NCBI GenBank assembly: GCA_037893225.1
Contig: JAZGUH010000326.1
Span: 558,001-622,000 of the forward strand
Length of the DNA: 64,000 bases
Direction: 5' to 3'
Origin: Hippasteria phrygiana
Lineage: Eukaryota > Echinodermata > Asteroidea > Valvatida > Goniasteridae
The notes under the pieces: model-generated
Told to the model about the DNA's origin: nothing
The model's database searches: none
What the model saw: the letters and a program-made list of their open reading frames with translations, nothing else
Position numbers and translations under genes: made by a program
Shown: positions 13,476 to 28,100 of the stretch, piece by piece
Position numbering within the stretch: position 1 is the stretch's first letter
Layout: each line of letters starts with the position of its first letter

Positions 13476-15990
13476 TTATGAATGATTAAAGCAAGTCCAT
13501 ACCCCAGGGAATTTGACATGCATGGAGCAATAAATAGACGGTAACATGTACACAGATGTTGGCCGGGAAGAAAATAAACATTGCGAGGTTTGAATTTTCT
13601 TCACAAGTGTTAACTCTAAGAAGCCGCCGATAATTGCAACAAGTAGCGCCAGATCTAAGCTATCCATACATGTCAAAATTACTGAATTTGGTTGATATTT
13701 CATACAATTATGAATGAGTAAAGCAAGTCCATACCCCAGGGAATTTGACAGGCATGGAGCAATAAATAGAAGGTAACATGTACACAGATGTTGGCCGGAA
13801 AGAAAATAAACATTGCGAGGTTTGAATTTTCTCCACAAGTGTTAACTCTAAGAAGCCGCCGATAATTGCAACATGTAGCGCCAGATCTAAGCTATCCATA
13901 CATGTCAAAATTACTGAATTTGGTTGATATTTCATGCAATTATGAATGAGTAAAGCAAGTCCATACCCCAGGGAATTTGACAGGCATGGAGCAATAAATA
14001 AAAGGTAATCTGCCGGGAAGAAAATAAACATTGCGAGGTTTGAATTTTCTCCACAAGTGTTAACTCTAAGAAGCCGCCGATAATTGCAACAAGTAGCGCC
14101 AGATCTAAGCTATCCATACATGTCAAAATTACTGAATTTGGTTGATATTTCATGCAATTATGAATGAGTAAAGCAAGTCCATACCCCAGGGAATTTGACA
14201 TGCATGGAGCAATAAATAGACGGTAACATGTACACAGATGTTGGCCGGAAAGAAAATAAACATTGCGAGGTTTGAATTTTCTCCACAAGTTTTAACTCTA
14301 AGAAGCCGCCGATAATTGCAACATGTAGCGCCAGATCTAAGCTATCCATACATGTCAAAATTACTGAATTTGGTTGATATTTCATGCAATTACGAATGAG
14401 TAAAGCAAGTCCATACCCCAGGGAATTTGACATGCATGGAGCAATAAATAGACGGTAACATGTACACAGATGTTGGCCGGAAAGAAAATAAACATTGCGA
14501 GGTTTGAATTTTCTCCACAGGTTTTAACTCTAAGAAGCCGCCGATAATTGCAACATGTAGCGCCAGATCTAAGCTATCCATACATGTCAAAATTACTGAA
14601 TTTGGTTGATATTTCATGCAATTACGAATGAGTAAAGCAAGTCCATACCCCAGGGAATTTGACATGCATGGAGCAATAAATAGACGGTAACATGTACACA
14701 GATGTTGGCCGGAAAGAAAATAAACATTGCGAGGTTTGAATTTTCTCCACAAGTGTTAACTCTAAGAAGCCGCCGATAATTGCAACATGTAGCGCCAGAT
14801 CTAAGCTATCCATACATGTCAAAATTACTGAATTTGGTTGATATTTCATGCAATTATGAATGATTAAAGCAAGTCCATACCCCAGGGAATTTGACATGCA
14901 TGGAGCAATAAATAGACGGTAACATGTACACAGATGTTGGCCGGAAAGAAAATAAACATTGCGAGGTTTGAATTTTCTCCACAAGTTTTAACTCTAAGAA
15001 GCCGCCGATAATTGCAACATGTAGCGCCAGATCTAAGCTATCCATACATGTCAAAATTACTGAATTTGGTTGATATTTCATGCAATTATGAATGAGTAAA
15101 GCAAGTCCATACCCCAGGGAATTTGACAGGCATGGAGCAATAAATAAAAGGTAATCTGCCGGGAAGAAAATAAACATTGCGAGGTTTGAATTTTCTCCAC
15201 AAGTGTTAACTCTAAGAAGCCGCCGATAATTGCAACATGTAGCGCCAGATCTAAGCTATCCATACATGTCAAAATTACTGAATTTGGTTGATATTTCATA
15301 CAATTATGAATGAGTAAAGCAAGTCCATACCCCAGGGAATTTGACAGGCATGGAGCAATAAATAAAAGGTAATCTGCACACAGATGGTGGCCGGGAAGAA
15401 AATAAACATTGCGAGGTTTGAATTTTCTCCACAAGTGTTAACTCTAAGAAGCCGCCGATAATTGCAACATGTAGCGCCAGATCTAAGCTATCCATACATG
15501 TCAAAATTACTGAATTTGGTTGATATTTCATGCAATTATGAATGAGTAAAGCAAGTCCATACCCCAGGGAATTTGACATGCATGGAGCAATAAATAGACG
15601 GTAACATGTACACAGATGTTGGCCGGAAAGAAAATAAACATTGCAAGGTTTGAATTTTCTCCACAAGTTTTAACTCTAAGAAGCCGCCGATAATTGCAAC
15701 ATGTAGCGCCAGATCTAAGCTATCCATACATGTCAAAATTACTGATTTTGGTTGATATTTCATGCAATTATGAATGAGTAAAGCAAGTCCATACCCCAGG
15801 GAATTTGACATGCATGGAGCAATAAATAAAAGGTAATCTGCACACAGATGGTGGCCGGGAAGAAAATAAACATTGCGAGGTTTGAATTTTCTCCACAAGT
15901 GTTAACTCTAAGAAGCCGCCGATAATTGCAACATGTAGCGCCAGATCTAAGCTATCCATACATGTCAAAATTACTGAATTTGGTTGATAT
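13476..15990. repeat. Higher-order satellite block repeated at 18728-21242 (offset 5252 bp)
   Basis: Monomers in this block recur 5252 bp downstream (23 monomers). Related sub-blocks lie at offsets of 1378 bp (10262-12400 against 11640-13780, partial) and 2292 bp (11184-12690 against 13476-14980). The marker ccacaggttttaac occurs at about 10847, 12225, 14517, 19769 and 27966, giving spacings of 1378, 2292, 5252 and 8197 bp. Confidence 0.7.
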
Positions 15991-16913
15991 TTCATGCAAT
16001 TATGAATGAGTAAAGCAAGTCAATACCCCACGGAATTTGACAGGCATGGAGCAATAAATAAAAGGTAATCTGCCGGGAAGAAAATAAACATTGCGAGGTT
16101 TGAATTTTCTCCACAAGTGTTAACTCTAAGAAGCCGCCGATAATTGCAACATGTAGCGCCAGATCTAAGCTATCCATACATGTCAAAATTACTGAATTTA
16201 GTTGATATTTCATGCAATTATGAATGAGTAAAGCAAGTCCATACCCCAGGGAATTTGACAGGCATGGAGCAATAAATAAAAGGTAATCTGCACACAGATG
16301 GTGGCCGGGAAGAAAATAAACATTGCGAGGTTTGAATTTTCTCCACAAGTGTTAACTCTAAGAAGCCGCCGATAATTGCAACATGTAGCGCCAGATCTAA
16401 GCTATCCATACATGTCAAAATTACTGAATTTGGTTGATATTTCATGCAATTATGAATGAGTAAAGCAAGTCCATACCCCAGGGAATTTGACATGCATGGA
16501 GCAATAAATAGACGGTAACATGTACACAGATGTTGGCCGGAAAGAAAATAAACATTGCGAGGTTTGAATTTTCTCCACAAGTGTTAACTCTAAGAAGCCG
16601 CCGATAATTGCAACATGTAGCGCCAGATCTAAGCTATCCATACATGTCAAAATTACTGAATTTGGTTGATATTTCATGCAATTATGAATGAGTAAAGCAA
16701 GTCCATACCCCAGGGAATTTGACAAGCATGGAGCAATAAATAGACGGTAACATGTACACAGATGTTGGCCGGAAAGAAAATAAACATTGCGAGGTTTGAA
16801 TTTTCTCCACAAGTGTTAACTCTAAGAAGCCGCCGATAATTGCAACATGTAGCGCCAGATCTAAGCTATCCATACATGTCAAAATTACTGAATTTGGTTG
16901 ATATTTCATGCAA

Positions 16914-19900
16914 TTATGAATGAGTAAAGCAAGTCCATACCCCACGGAATTTGACAGGCATGGAGCAATAAATAGAAGGTAACATGTACACAGATGTTGG
17001 CCGGAAAGAAAATAAACATTGCGAGGTTTGAATTTTCTCCACAAGTGTTAACTCTAAGAAGCCGCCGATAATTGCAACATGTAGCGCCAGATCTAAGCTA
17101 TCCATACATGTCAAAATTACTGAATTTGGTTGATATTTCATGCAATTATGAATGAGTAAAGCAAGTCCATACCCCAGGGAATTTGACAGGCATGGAGCAA
17201 TAAATAAAAGGTAATCTTCCGGGAAGAAAATAAACATTGCGAGGTTTGAATTTTCTCCACAAGTGTTAACTCTAAGAAGCCGCCGATAATTGCAACATGT
17301 AGCGCCAGATCTAAGCTATCCATACATGTCAAAATTACTGAATTTGGTTGATATTTCATGCAATTATGAATGAGTAAAGCAAGTCCATACCCCAGGGAAT
17401 TTGACAGGCATGGAGCAATAAATAAAAGGTAATCTGCCGGGAAGAAAATAAACATTGCGAGGTTTGAATTTTCTCCACAAGTGTTAACTCTAAGAAGCCG
17501 CCGATAATTGCAACATGTAGCGCCAGATCTAAGCTATCCATACATGTCAAAATTACTGAATTTAGTTGATATTTCATGCAATTATGAATGAGTAAAGCAA
17601 GTCCATACCCCAGGGAATTTGACAGGCATGGAGCAATAAATAAAAGGTAATCTGCACACAGATGGTGGCCGGGAAGAAAATAAACATTGCGAGGTTTGAA
17701 TTTTCTCCACAAGTGTTAACTCTAAGAAGCCGCCGATAATTGCAACATGTAGCGCCAGATCTAAGCTATCCATACATGTCAAAATTACTGAATTTGGTTG
17801 ATATTTCATGCAATTATGAATGAGTAAAGCAAGTCCATACCCCAGGGAATTTGACATGCATGGAGCAATAAATAGACGGTAACATGTACACAGATGTTGG
17901 CCGGAAAGAAAATAAACATTGCGAGGTTTGAATTTTCTCCACAAGTGTTAACTCTAAGAAGCCGCCGATAATTGCAACATGTAGCGCCAGATCTAAGCTA
18001 TCCATACATGTCAAAATTACTGAATTTGGTTGATATTTCATGCAATTATGAATGAGTAAAGCAAGTCCATACCCCAGGGAATTTGACAAGCATGGAGCAA
18101 TAAATAGACGGTAACATGTACACAGATGTTGGCCGGAAAGAAAATAAACATTGCGAGGTTTGAATTTTCTCCACAAGTTTTAACTCTAAGAAGCCGCCGA
18201 TAATTGCAACATGTAGCGCCAGATCTAAGCTATCCATACATGTCAAAATTACTGATTTTGGTTGATATTTCATGCAATTATGAATGCGTAAAGCAAGTCC
18301 ATACCCCAGGGAATTTGACATGCATGGAGCAATAAATAAAAGGTAAACTGCACACAGATGGTGGCCGGGAAGAAAATAAACATTGCGAGGTTTGAATTTT
18401 CTCCACAAGTGTTAACTCTAAGAAGCCGCCGATAATTGCAACATGTAGCGCCAGATCTAAGCTATCCATACATGTCAAAATTACTGAATTTGGTTGATAT
18501 TTCATGCAATTATGAATGAGTAAAGCAAGTCAATACCCCACGGAATTTGACAGGCATGGAGCAATAAATAAAAGGTAATCTGCCGGGAAGAAAATAAACA
18601 TTGCGAGGTTTGAATTTTCTCCACAAGTGTTAACTCTAAGAAGCCGCCGATAATTGCAACATGTAGCGCCAGATCTAAGCTATCCATACATGTCAAAATT
18701 ACTGAATTTGGTTGATATTTCATGCAATTATGAATGATTAAAGCAAGTCCATACCCCAGGGAATTTGACATGCATGGAGCAATAAATAGACGGTAACATG
18801 TACACAGATGTTGGCCGGGAAGAAAATAAACATTGCGAGGTTTGAATTTTCTCCACAAGTGTTAACTCTAAGAAGCCGCCGATAATTGCAACAAGTAGCG
18901 CCAGATCTAAGCTATCCATACATGTCAAAATTACTGAATTTGGTTGATATTTCATACAATTATGAATGAGTAAAGCAAGTCCATACCCCAGGGAATTTGA
19001 CAGGCATGGAGCAATAAATAGAAGGTAACATGTACACAGATGTTGGCCGGAAAGAAAATAAACATTGCGAGGTTTGAATTTTCTCCACAAGTGTTAACTC
19101 TAAGAAGCCGCCGATAATTGCAACATGTAGCGCCAGATCTAAGCTATCCATACATGTCAAAATTACTGAATTTGGTTGATATTTCATGCAATTATGAATG
19201 AGTAAAGCAAGTCCATACCCCAGGGAATTTGACAGGCATGGAGCAATAAATAAAAGGTAATCTGCCGGGAAGAAAATAAACATTGCGAGGTTTGAATTTT
19301 CTCCACAAGTGTTAACTCTAAGAAGCCGCCGATAATTGCAACAAGTAGCGCCAGATCTAAGCTATCCATACATGTCAAAATTACTGAATTTGGTTGATAT
19401 TTCATGCAATTATGAATGAGTAAAGCAAGTCCATACCCCAGGGAATTTGACATGCATGGAGCAATAAATAGACGGTAACATGTACACAGATGTTGGCCGG
19501 AAAGAAAATAAACATTGCGAGGTTTGAATTTTCTCCACAAGTTTTAACTCTAAGAAGCCGCCGATAATTGCAACATGTAGCGCCAGATCTAAGCTATCCA
19601 TACATGTCAAAATTACTGAATTTGGTTGATATTTCATGCAATTACGAATGAGTAAAGCAAGTCCATACCCCAGGGAATTTGACATGCATGGAGCAATAAA
19701 TAGACGGTAACATGTACACAGATGTTGGCCGGAAAGAAAATAAACATTGCGAGGTTTGAATTTTCTCCACAGGTTTTAACTCTAAGAAGCCGCCGATAAT
19801 TGCAACATGTAGCGCCAGATCTAAGCTATCCATACATGTCAAAATTACTGAATTTGGTTGATATTTCATGCAATTACGAATGAGTAAAGCAAGTCCATAC

Positions 19901-21243
19901 CCCAGGGAATTTGACATGCATGGAGCAATAAATAGACGGTAACATGTACACAGATGTTGGCCGGAAAGAAAATAAACATTGCGAGGTTTGAATTTTCTCC
20001 ACAAGTGTTAACTCTAAGAAGCCGCCGATAATTGCAACATGTAGCGCCAGATCTAAGCTATCCATACATGTCAAAATTACTGAATTTGGTTGATATTTCA
20101 TGCAATTATGAATGATTAAAGCAAGTCCATACCCCAGGGAATTTGACATGCATGGAGCAATAAATAGACGGTAACATGTACACAGATGTTGGCCGGAAAG
20201 AAAATAAACATTGCGAGGTTTGAATTTTCTCCACAAGTTTTAACTCTAAGAAGCCGCCGATAATTGCAACATGTAGCGCCAGATCTAAGCTATCCATACA
20301 TGTCAAAATTACTGAATTTGGTTGATATTTCATGCAATTATGAATGAGTAAAGCAAGTCCATACCCCAGGGAATTTGACAGGCATGGAGCAATAAATAAA
20401 AGGTAATCTGCCGGGAAGAAAATAAACATTGCGAGGTTTGAATTTTCTCCACAAGTGTTAACTCTAAGAAGCCGCCGATAATTGCAACATGTAGCGCCAG
20501 ATCTAAGCTATCCATACATGTCAAAATTACTGAATTTGGTTGATATTTCATACAATTATGAATGAGTAAAGCAAGTCCATACCCCAGGGAATTTGACAGG
20601 CATGGAGCAATAAATAAAAGGTAATCTGCACACAGATGGTGGCCGGGAAGAAAATAAACATTGCGAGGTTTGAATTTTCTCCACAAGTGTTAACTCTAAG
20701 AAGCCGCCGATAATTGCAACATGTAGCGCCAGATCTAAGCTATCCATACATGTCAAAATTACTGAATTTGGTTGATATTTCATGCAATTATGAATGAGTA
20801 AAGCAAGTCCATACCCCAGGGAATTTGACATGCATGGAGCAATAAATAGACGGTAACATGTACACAGATGTTGGCCGGAAAGAAAATAAACATTGCAAGG
20901 TTTGAATTTTCTCCACAAGTTTTAACTCTAAGAAGCCGCCGATAATTGCAACATGTAGCGCCAGATCTAAGCTATCCATACATGTCAAAATTACTGATTT
21001 TGGTTGATATTTCATGCAATTATGAATGAGTAAAGCAAGTCCATACCCCAGGGAATTTGACATGCATGGAGCAATAAATAAAAGGTAATCTGCACACAGA
21101 TGGTGGCCGGGAAGAAAATAAACATTGCGAGGTTTGAATTTTCTCCACAAGTGTTAACTCTAAGAAGCCGCCGATAATTGCAACATGTAGCGCCAGATCT
21201 AAGCTATCCATACATGTCAAAATTACTGAATTTGGTTGATATT
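16914..21243. repeat. Higher-order satellite block duplicated at 25111-29440 (offset 8197 bp)
   Basis: Monomer classes and rare variants (gtaaactgcacacag at 18343 and 26540, ccacaggttttaac at about 19769 and 27966) line up at a constant 8197-bp shift. The odd length comes from a single-base deletion at about 25095, between the two copies; without it the offset would be a whole number of 232/218 monomers (25 long plus 11 short). Confidence 0.72.
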
Positions 21244-24200
21244 TCATGCAATTATGAATGAGTAAAGCAAGTCAATACCCCACGGAATTTGACAGGCATG
21301 GAGCAATAAATAAAAGGTAATCTGCCGGGAAGAAAATAAACATTGCGAGGTTTGAATTTTCTCCACAAGTGTTAACTCTAAGAAGCCGCCGATAATTGCA
21401 ACATGTAGCGCCAGATCTAAGCTATCCATACATGTCAAAATTACTGAATTTGGTTGATATTTCATGCAATTATGAATGAGTAAAGCAAGTCCATACCCCA
21501 GGGAATTTGACATGCATGGAGCAATAAATAGACGGTAACATGTACACAGATGTTGGCCGGAAAGAAAATAAACATTGCGAGGTTTGAATTTTCTCCACAA
21601 GTGTTAACTCTAAGAAGCCGCCGATAATTGCAACATGTAGCGCCAGATCTAAGCTATCCATACATGTCAAAATTACTGAATTTGGTTGATATTTCATGCA
21701 ATTATGAATGAGTAAAGCAAGTCCATACCCCAGGGAATTTGACAAGCATGGAGCAATAAATAGACGGTAACATGTACACAGATGTTGGCCGGAAAGAAAA
21801 TAAACATTGCGAGGTTTGAATTTTCTCCACAAGTGTTAACTCTAAGAAGCCGCCGATAATTGCAACATGTAGCGCCAGATCTAAGCTATCCATACATGTC
21901 AAAATTACTGAATTTGGTTGATATTTCATGCAATTATGAATGAGTAAAGCAAGTCCATACCCCAGGGAATTTGACAGGCATGGAGCAATAAATAAAAGGT
22001 AATCTTCCGGGAAGAAAATAAACATTGCGAGGTTTGAATTTTCTCCACAAGTGTTAACTCTAAGAAGCCGCCGATAATTGCAACATGTAGCGCCAGATCT
22101 AAGCTATCCATACATGTCAAAATTACTGAATTTGGTTGATATTTCATGCAATTATGAATGAGTAAAGCAAGTCCATACCCCAGGGAATTTGACAGGCATG
22201 GAGCAATAAATAAAAGGTAATCTGCCGGGAAGAAAATAAACATTGCGAGGTTTGAATTTTCTCCACAAGTGTTAACTCTAAGAAGCCGCCGATAATTGCA
22301 ACATGTAGCGCCAGATCTAAGCTATCCATACATGTCAAAATTACTGAATTTAGTTGATATTTCATGCAATTATGAATGAGTAAAGCAAGTCCATACCCCA
22401 GGGAATTTGACAGGCATGGAGCAATAAATAAAAGGTAATCTGCACACAGATGGTGGCCGGGAAGAAAATAAACATTGCGAGGTTTGAATTTTCTCCACAA
22501 GTGTTAACTCTAAGAAGCCGCCGATAATTGCAACATGTAGCGCCAGATCTAAGCTATCCATACATGTCAAAATTACTGAATTTGGTTGATATTTCATGCA
22601 ATTATGAATGAGTAAAGCAAGTCCATACCCCAGGGAATTTGACATGCATGGAGCAATAAATAGACGGTAACATGTACACAGATGTTGGCCGGAAAGAAAA
22701 TAAACATTGCGAGGTTTGAATTTTCTCCACAAGTGTTAACTCTAAGAAGCCGCCGATAATTGCAACATGTAGCGCCAGATCTAAGCTATCCATACATGTC
22801 AAAATTACTGAATTTGGTTGATATTTCATGCAATTATGAATGAGTAAAGCAAGTCCATACCCCAGGGAATTTGACAAGCATGGAGCAATAAATAGACGGT
22901 AACATGTACACAGATGTTGGCCGGAAAGAAAATAAACATTGCGAGGTTTGAATTTTCTCCACAAGTTTTAACTCTAAGAAGCCGCCGATAATTGCAACAT
23001 GTAGCGCCAGATCTAAGCTATCCATACATGTCAAAATTACTGATTTTGGTTGATATTTCATGCAATTATGAATGCGTAAAGCAAGTCCATACCCCAGGGA
23101 ATTTGACATGCATGGAGCAATAAATAAAAGGTAAACTGCACACAGATGGTGGCCGGGAAGAAAATAAACATTGCGAGGTTTGAATTTTCTCCACAAGTGT
23201 TAACTCTAAGAAGCCGCCGATAATTGCAACATGTAGCGCCAGATCTAAGCTATCCATACATGTCAAAATTACTGAATTTGGTTGATATTTCATGCAATTA
23301 TGAATGAGTAAAGCAAGTCAATACCCCACGGAATTTGACAGGCATGGAGCAATAAATAAAAGGTAATCTGCCGGGAAGAAAATAAACATTGCGAGGTTTG
23401 AATTTTCTCCACAAGTGTTAACTCTAAGAAGCCGCCGATAATTGCAACATGTAGCGCCAGATCTAAGCTATCCATACATGTCAAAATTACTGAATTTGGT
23501 TGATATTTCATGCAATTATGAATGAGTAAAGCAAGTCCATACCCCAGGGAATTTGACAAGCATGGAGCAATAAATAGACGGTAACATGTACACAGATGTT
23601 GGCCGGAAAGAAAATAAACATTGCGAGGTTTGAATTTTCTCCACAAGTGTTAACTCTAAGAAGCCGCCGATAATTGCAACATGTAGCGCCAGATCTAAGC
23701 TATCCATACATGTCAAAATTACTGAATTTGGTTGATATTTCATGCAATTATGAATGAGTAAAGCAAGTCCATACCCCAGGGAATTTGACAGGCATGGAGC
23801 AATAAATAAAAGGTAATCTTCCGGGAAGAAAATAAACATTGCGAGGTTTGAATTTTCTCCACAAGTGTTAACTCTAAGAAGCCGCCGATAATTGCAACAT
23901 GTAGCGCCAGATCTAAGCTATCCATACATGTCAAAATTACTGAATTTGGTTGATATTTCATGCAATTATGAATGAGTAAAGCAAGTCCATACCCCAGGGA
24001 ATTTGACAGGCATGGAGCAATAAATAAAAGGTAATCTGCCGGGAAGAAAATAAACATTGCGAGGTTTGAATTTTCTCCACAAGTGTTAACTCTAAGAAGC
24101 CGCCGATAATTGCAACATGTAGCGCCAGATCTAAGCTATCCATACATGTCAAAATTACTGAATTTAGTTGATATTTCATGCAATTATGAATGAGTAAAGC

Positions 24201-25090
24201 AAGTCCATACCCCAGGGAATTTGACAGGCATGGAGCAATAAATAAAAGGTAATCTGCACACAGATGGTGGCCGGGAAGAAAATAAACATTGCGAGGTTTG
24301 AATTTTCTCCACAAGTGTTAACTCTAAGAAGCCGCCGATAATTGCAACATGTAGCGCCAGATCTAAGCTATCCATACATGTCAAAATTACTGAATTTGGT
24401 TGATATTTCATGCAATTATGAATGAGTAAAGCAAGTCCATACCCCAGGGAATTTGACATGCATGGAGCAATAAATAGACGGTAACATGTACACAGATGTT
24501 GGCCGGAAAGAAAATAAACATTGCGAGGTTTGAATTTTCTCCACAAGTGTTAACTCTAAGAAGCCGCCGATAATTGCAACATGTAGCGCCAGATCTAAGC
24601 TATCCATACATGTCAAAATTACTGAATTTGGTTGATATTTCATGCAATTATGAATGAGTAAAGCAAGTCCATACCCCAGGGAATTTGACAAGCATGGAGC
24701 AATAAATAGACGGTAACATGTACACAGATGTTGGCCGGAAAGAAAATAAACATTGCGAGGTTTGAATTTTCTCCACAAGTTTTAACTCTAAGAAGCCGCC
24801 GATAATTGCAACATGTAGCGCCAGATCTAAGCTATCCATACATGTCAAAATTACTGATTTTGGTTGATATTTCATGCAATTATGAATGCGTAAAGCAAGT
24901 CCATACCCCAGGGAATTTGACATGCATGGAGCAATAAATAAAAGGTAATCTGCACACAGATGGTGGCCGGGAAGAAAATAAACATTGCGAGGTTTGAATT
25001 TTCTCCACAAGTGTTAACTCTAAGAAGCCGCCGATAATTGCAACATGTAGCGCCAGATCTAAGCTATCCATACATGTCAAAATTACTGAA

Positions 25091-25101
25091 TTTGGTGATA
25101 T
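25091..25101. other. Single-base deletion in a satellite monomer
   Basis: The monomer reads tttggtgatatt where essentially all others read tttggttgatatt. It is the only length change other than the 14-bp indel and the degraded patch that I found in the array. It may be a real private mutation or a consensus error. Confidence 0.7.
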
Positions 25102-25110
25102 TTCATGCAA

Positions 25111-28100
25111 TTATGAATGAGTAAAGCAAGTCCATACCCCACGGAATTTGACAGGCATGGAGCAATAAATAGAAGGTAACATGTACACAGATGTTGGCCG
25201 GAAAGAAAATAAACATTGCGAGGTTTGAATTTTCTCCACAAGTGTTAACTCTAAGAAGCCGCCGATAATTGCAACATGTAGCGCCAGATCTAAGCTATCC
25301 ATACATGTCAAAATTACTGAATTTGGTTGATATTTCATGCAATTATGAATGAGTAAAGCAAGTCCATACCCCAGGGAATTTGACAGGCATGGAGCAATAA
25401 ATAAAAGGTAATCTTCCGGGAAGAAAATAAACATTGCGAGGTTTGAATTTTCTCCACAAGTGTTAACTCTAAGAAGCCGCCGATAATTGCAACATGTAGC
25501 GCCAGATCTAAGCTATCCATACATGTCAAAATTACTGAATTTGGTTGATATTTCATGCAATTATGAATGAGTAAAGCAAGTCCATACCCCAGGGAATTTG
25601 ACAGGCATGGAGCAATAAATAAAAGGTAATCTGCCGGGAAGAAAATAAACATTGCGAGGTTTGAATTTTCTCCACAAGTGTTAACTCTAAGAAGCCGCCG
25701 ATAATTGCAACATGTAGCGCCAGATCTAAGCTATCCATACATGTCAAAATTACTGAATTTAGTTGATATTTCATGCAATTATGAATGAGTAAAGCAAGTC
25801 CATACCCCAGGGAATTTGACAGGCATGGAGCAATAAATAAAAGGTAATCTGCACACAGATGGTGGCCGGGAAGAAAATAAACATTGCGAGGTTTGAATTT
25901 TCTCCACAAGTGTTAACTCTAAGAAGCCGCCGATAATTGCAACATGTAGCGCCAGATCTAAGCTATCCATACATGTCAAAATTACTGAATTTGGTTGATA
26001 TTTCATGCAATTATGAATGAGTAAAGCAAGTCCATACCCCAGGGAATTTGACATGCATGGAGCAATAAATAGACGGTAACATGTACACAGATGTTGGCCG
26101 GAAAGAAAATAAACATTGCGAGGTTTGAATTTTCTCCACAAGTGTTAACTCTAAGAAGCCGCCGATAATTGCAACATGTAGCGCCAGATCTAAGCTATCC
26201 ATACATGTCAAAATTACTGAATTTGGTTGATATTTCATGCAATTATGAATGAGTAAAGCAAGTCCATACCCCAGGGAATTTGACAAGCATGGAGCAATAA
26301 ATAGACGGTAACATGTACACAGATGTTGGCCGGAAAGAAAATAAACATTGCGAGGTTTGAATTTTCTCCACAAGTTTTAACTCTAAGAAGCCGCCGATAA
26401 TTGCAACATGTAGCGCCAGATCTAAGCTATCCATACATGTCAAAATTACTGATTTTGGTTGATATTTCATGCAATTATGAATGCGTAAAGCAAGTCCATA
26501 CCCCAGGGAATTTGACATGCATGGAGCAATAAATAAAAGGTAAACTGCACACAGATGGTGGCCGGGAAGAAAATAAACATTGCGAGGTTTGAATTTTCTC
26601 CACAAGTGTTAACTCTAAGAAGCCGCCGATAATTGCAACATGTAGCGCCAGATCTAAGCTATCCATACATGTCAAAATTACTGAATTTGGTTGATATTTC
26701 ATGCAATTATGAATGAGTAAAGCAAGTCAATACCCCACGGAATTTGACAGGCATGGAGCAATAAATAAAAGGTAATCTGCCGGGAAGAAAATAAACATTG
26801 CGAGGTTTGAATTTTCTCCACAAGTGTTAACTCTAAGAAGCCGCCGATAATTGCAACATGTAGCGCCAGATCTAAGCTATCCATACATGTCAAAATTACT
26901 GAATTTGGTTGATATTTCATGCAATTATGAATGATTAAAGCAAGTCCATACCCCAGGGAATTTGACATGCATGGAGCAATAAATAGACGGTAACATGTAC
27001 ACAGATGTTGGCCGGGAAGAAAATAAACATTGCGAGGTTTGAATTTTCTCCACAAGTGTTAACTCTAAGAAGCCGCCGATAATTGCAACAAGTAGCGCCA
27101 GATCTAAGCTATCCATACATGTCAAAATTACTGAATTTGGTTGATATTTCATACAATTATGAATGAGTAAAGCAAGTCCATACCCCAGGGAATTTGACAG
27201 GCATGGAGCAATAAATAGAAGGTAACATGTACACAGATGTTGGCCGGAAAGAAAATAAACATTGCGAGGTTTGAATTTTCTCCACAAGTGTTAACTCTAA
27301 GAAGCCGCCGATAATTGCAACATGTAGCGCCAGATCTAAGCTATCCATACATGTCAAAATTACTGAATTTGGTTGATATTTCATGCAATTATGAATGAGT
27401 AAAGCAAGTCCATACCCCAGAGAATTTGACAGGCATGGAGCAATAAATAAAAGGTAATCTGCCGGGAAGAAAATAAACATTGCGAGGTTTGAATTTTCTC
27501 CACAAGTGTTAACTCTAAGAAGCCGCCGATAATTGCAACAAGTAGCGCCAGATCTAAGCTATCCATACATGTCAAAATTACTGAATTTGGTCGATATTTC
27601 ATGCAATTATGAATGAGTAAAGCAAGTCCATACCCCAGGGAATTTGACATGCATGGAGCAATAAATAGACGGTAACATGTACACAGATGTTGGCCGGAAA
27701 GAAAATAAACATTGCGAGGTTTGAATTTTCTCCACAAGTTTTAACTCTAAGAAGCCGCCGATAATTGCAACATGTAGCGCCAGATCTAAGCTATCCATAC
27801 ATGTCAAAATTACTGAATTTGGTTGATATTTCATGCAATTACGAATGAGTAAAGCAAGTCCATACCCCAGGGAATTTGACATGCATGGAGCAATAAATAG
27901 ACGGTAACATGTACACAGATGTTGGCCGGAAAGAAAATAAACATTGCGAGGTTTGAATTTTCTCCACAGGTTTTAACTCTAAGAAGCCGCCGATAATTGC
28001 AACATGTAGCGCCAGATCTAAGCTATCCATACATGTCAAAATTACTGAATTTGGTTGATATTTCATGCAATTACGAATGAGTAAAGCAAGTCCATACCCC

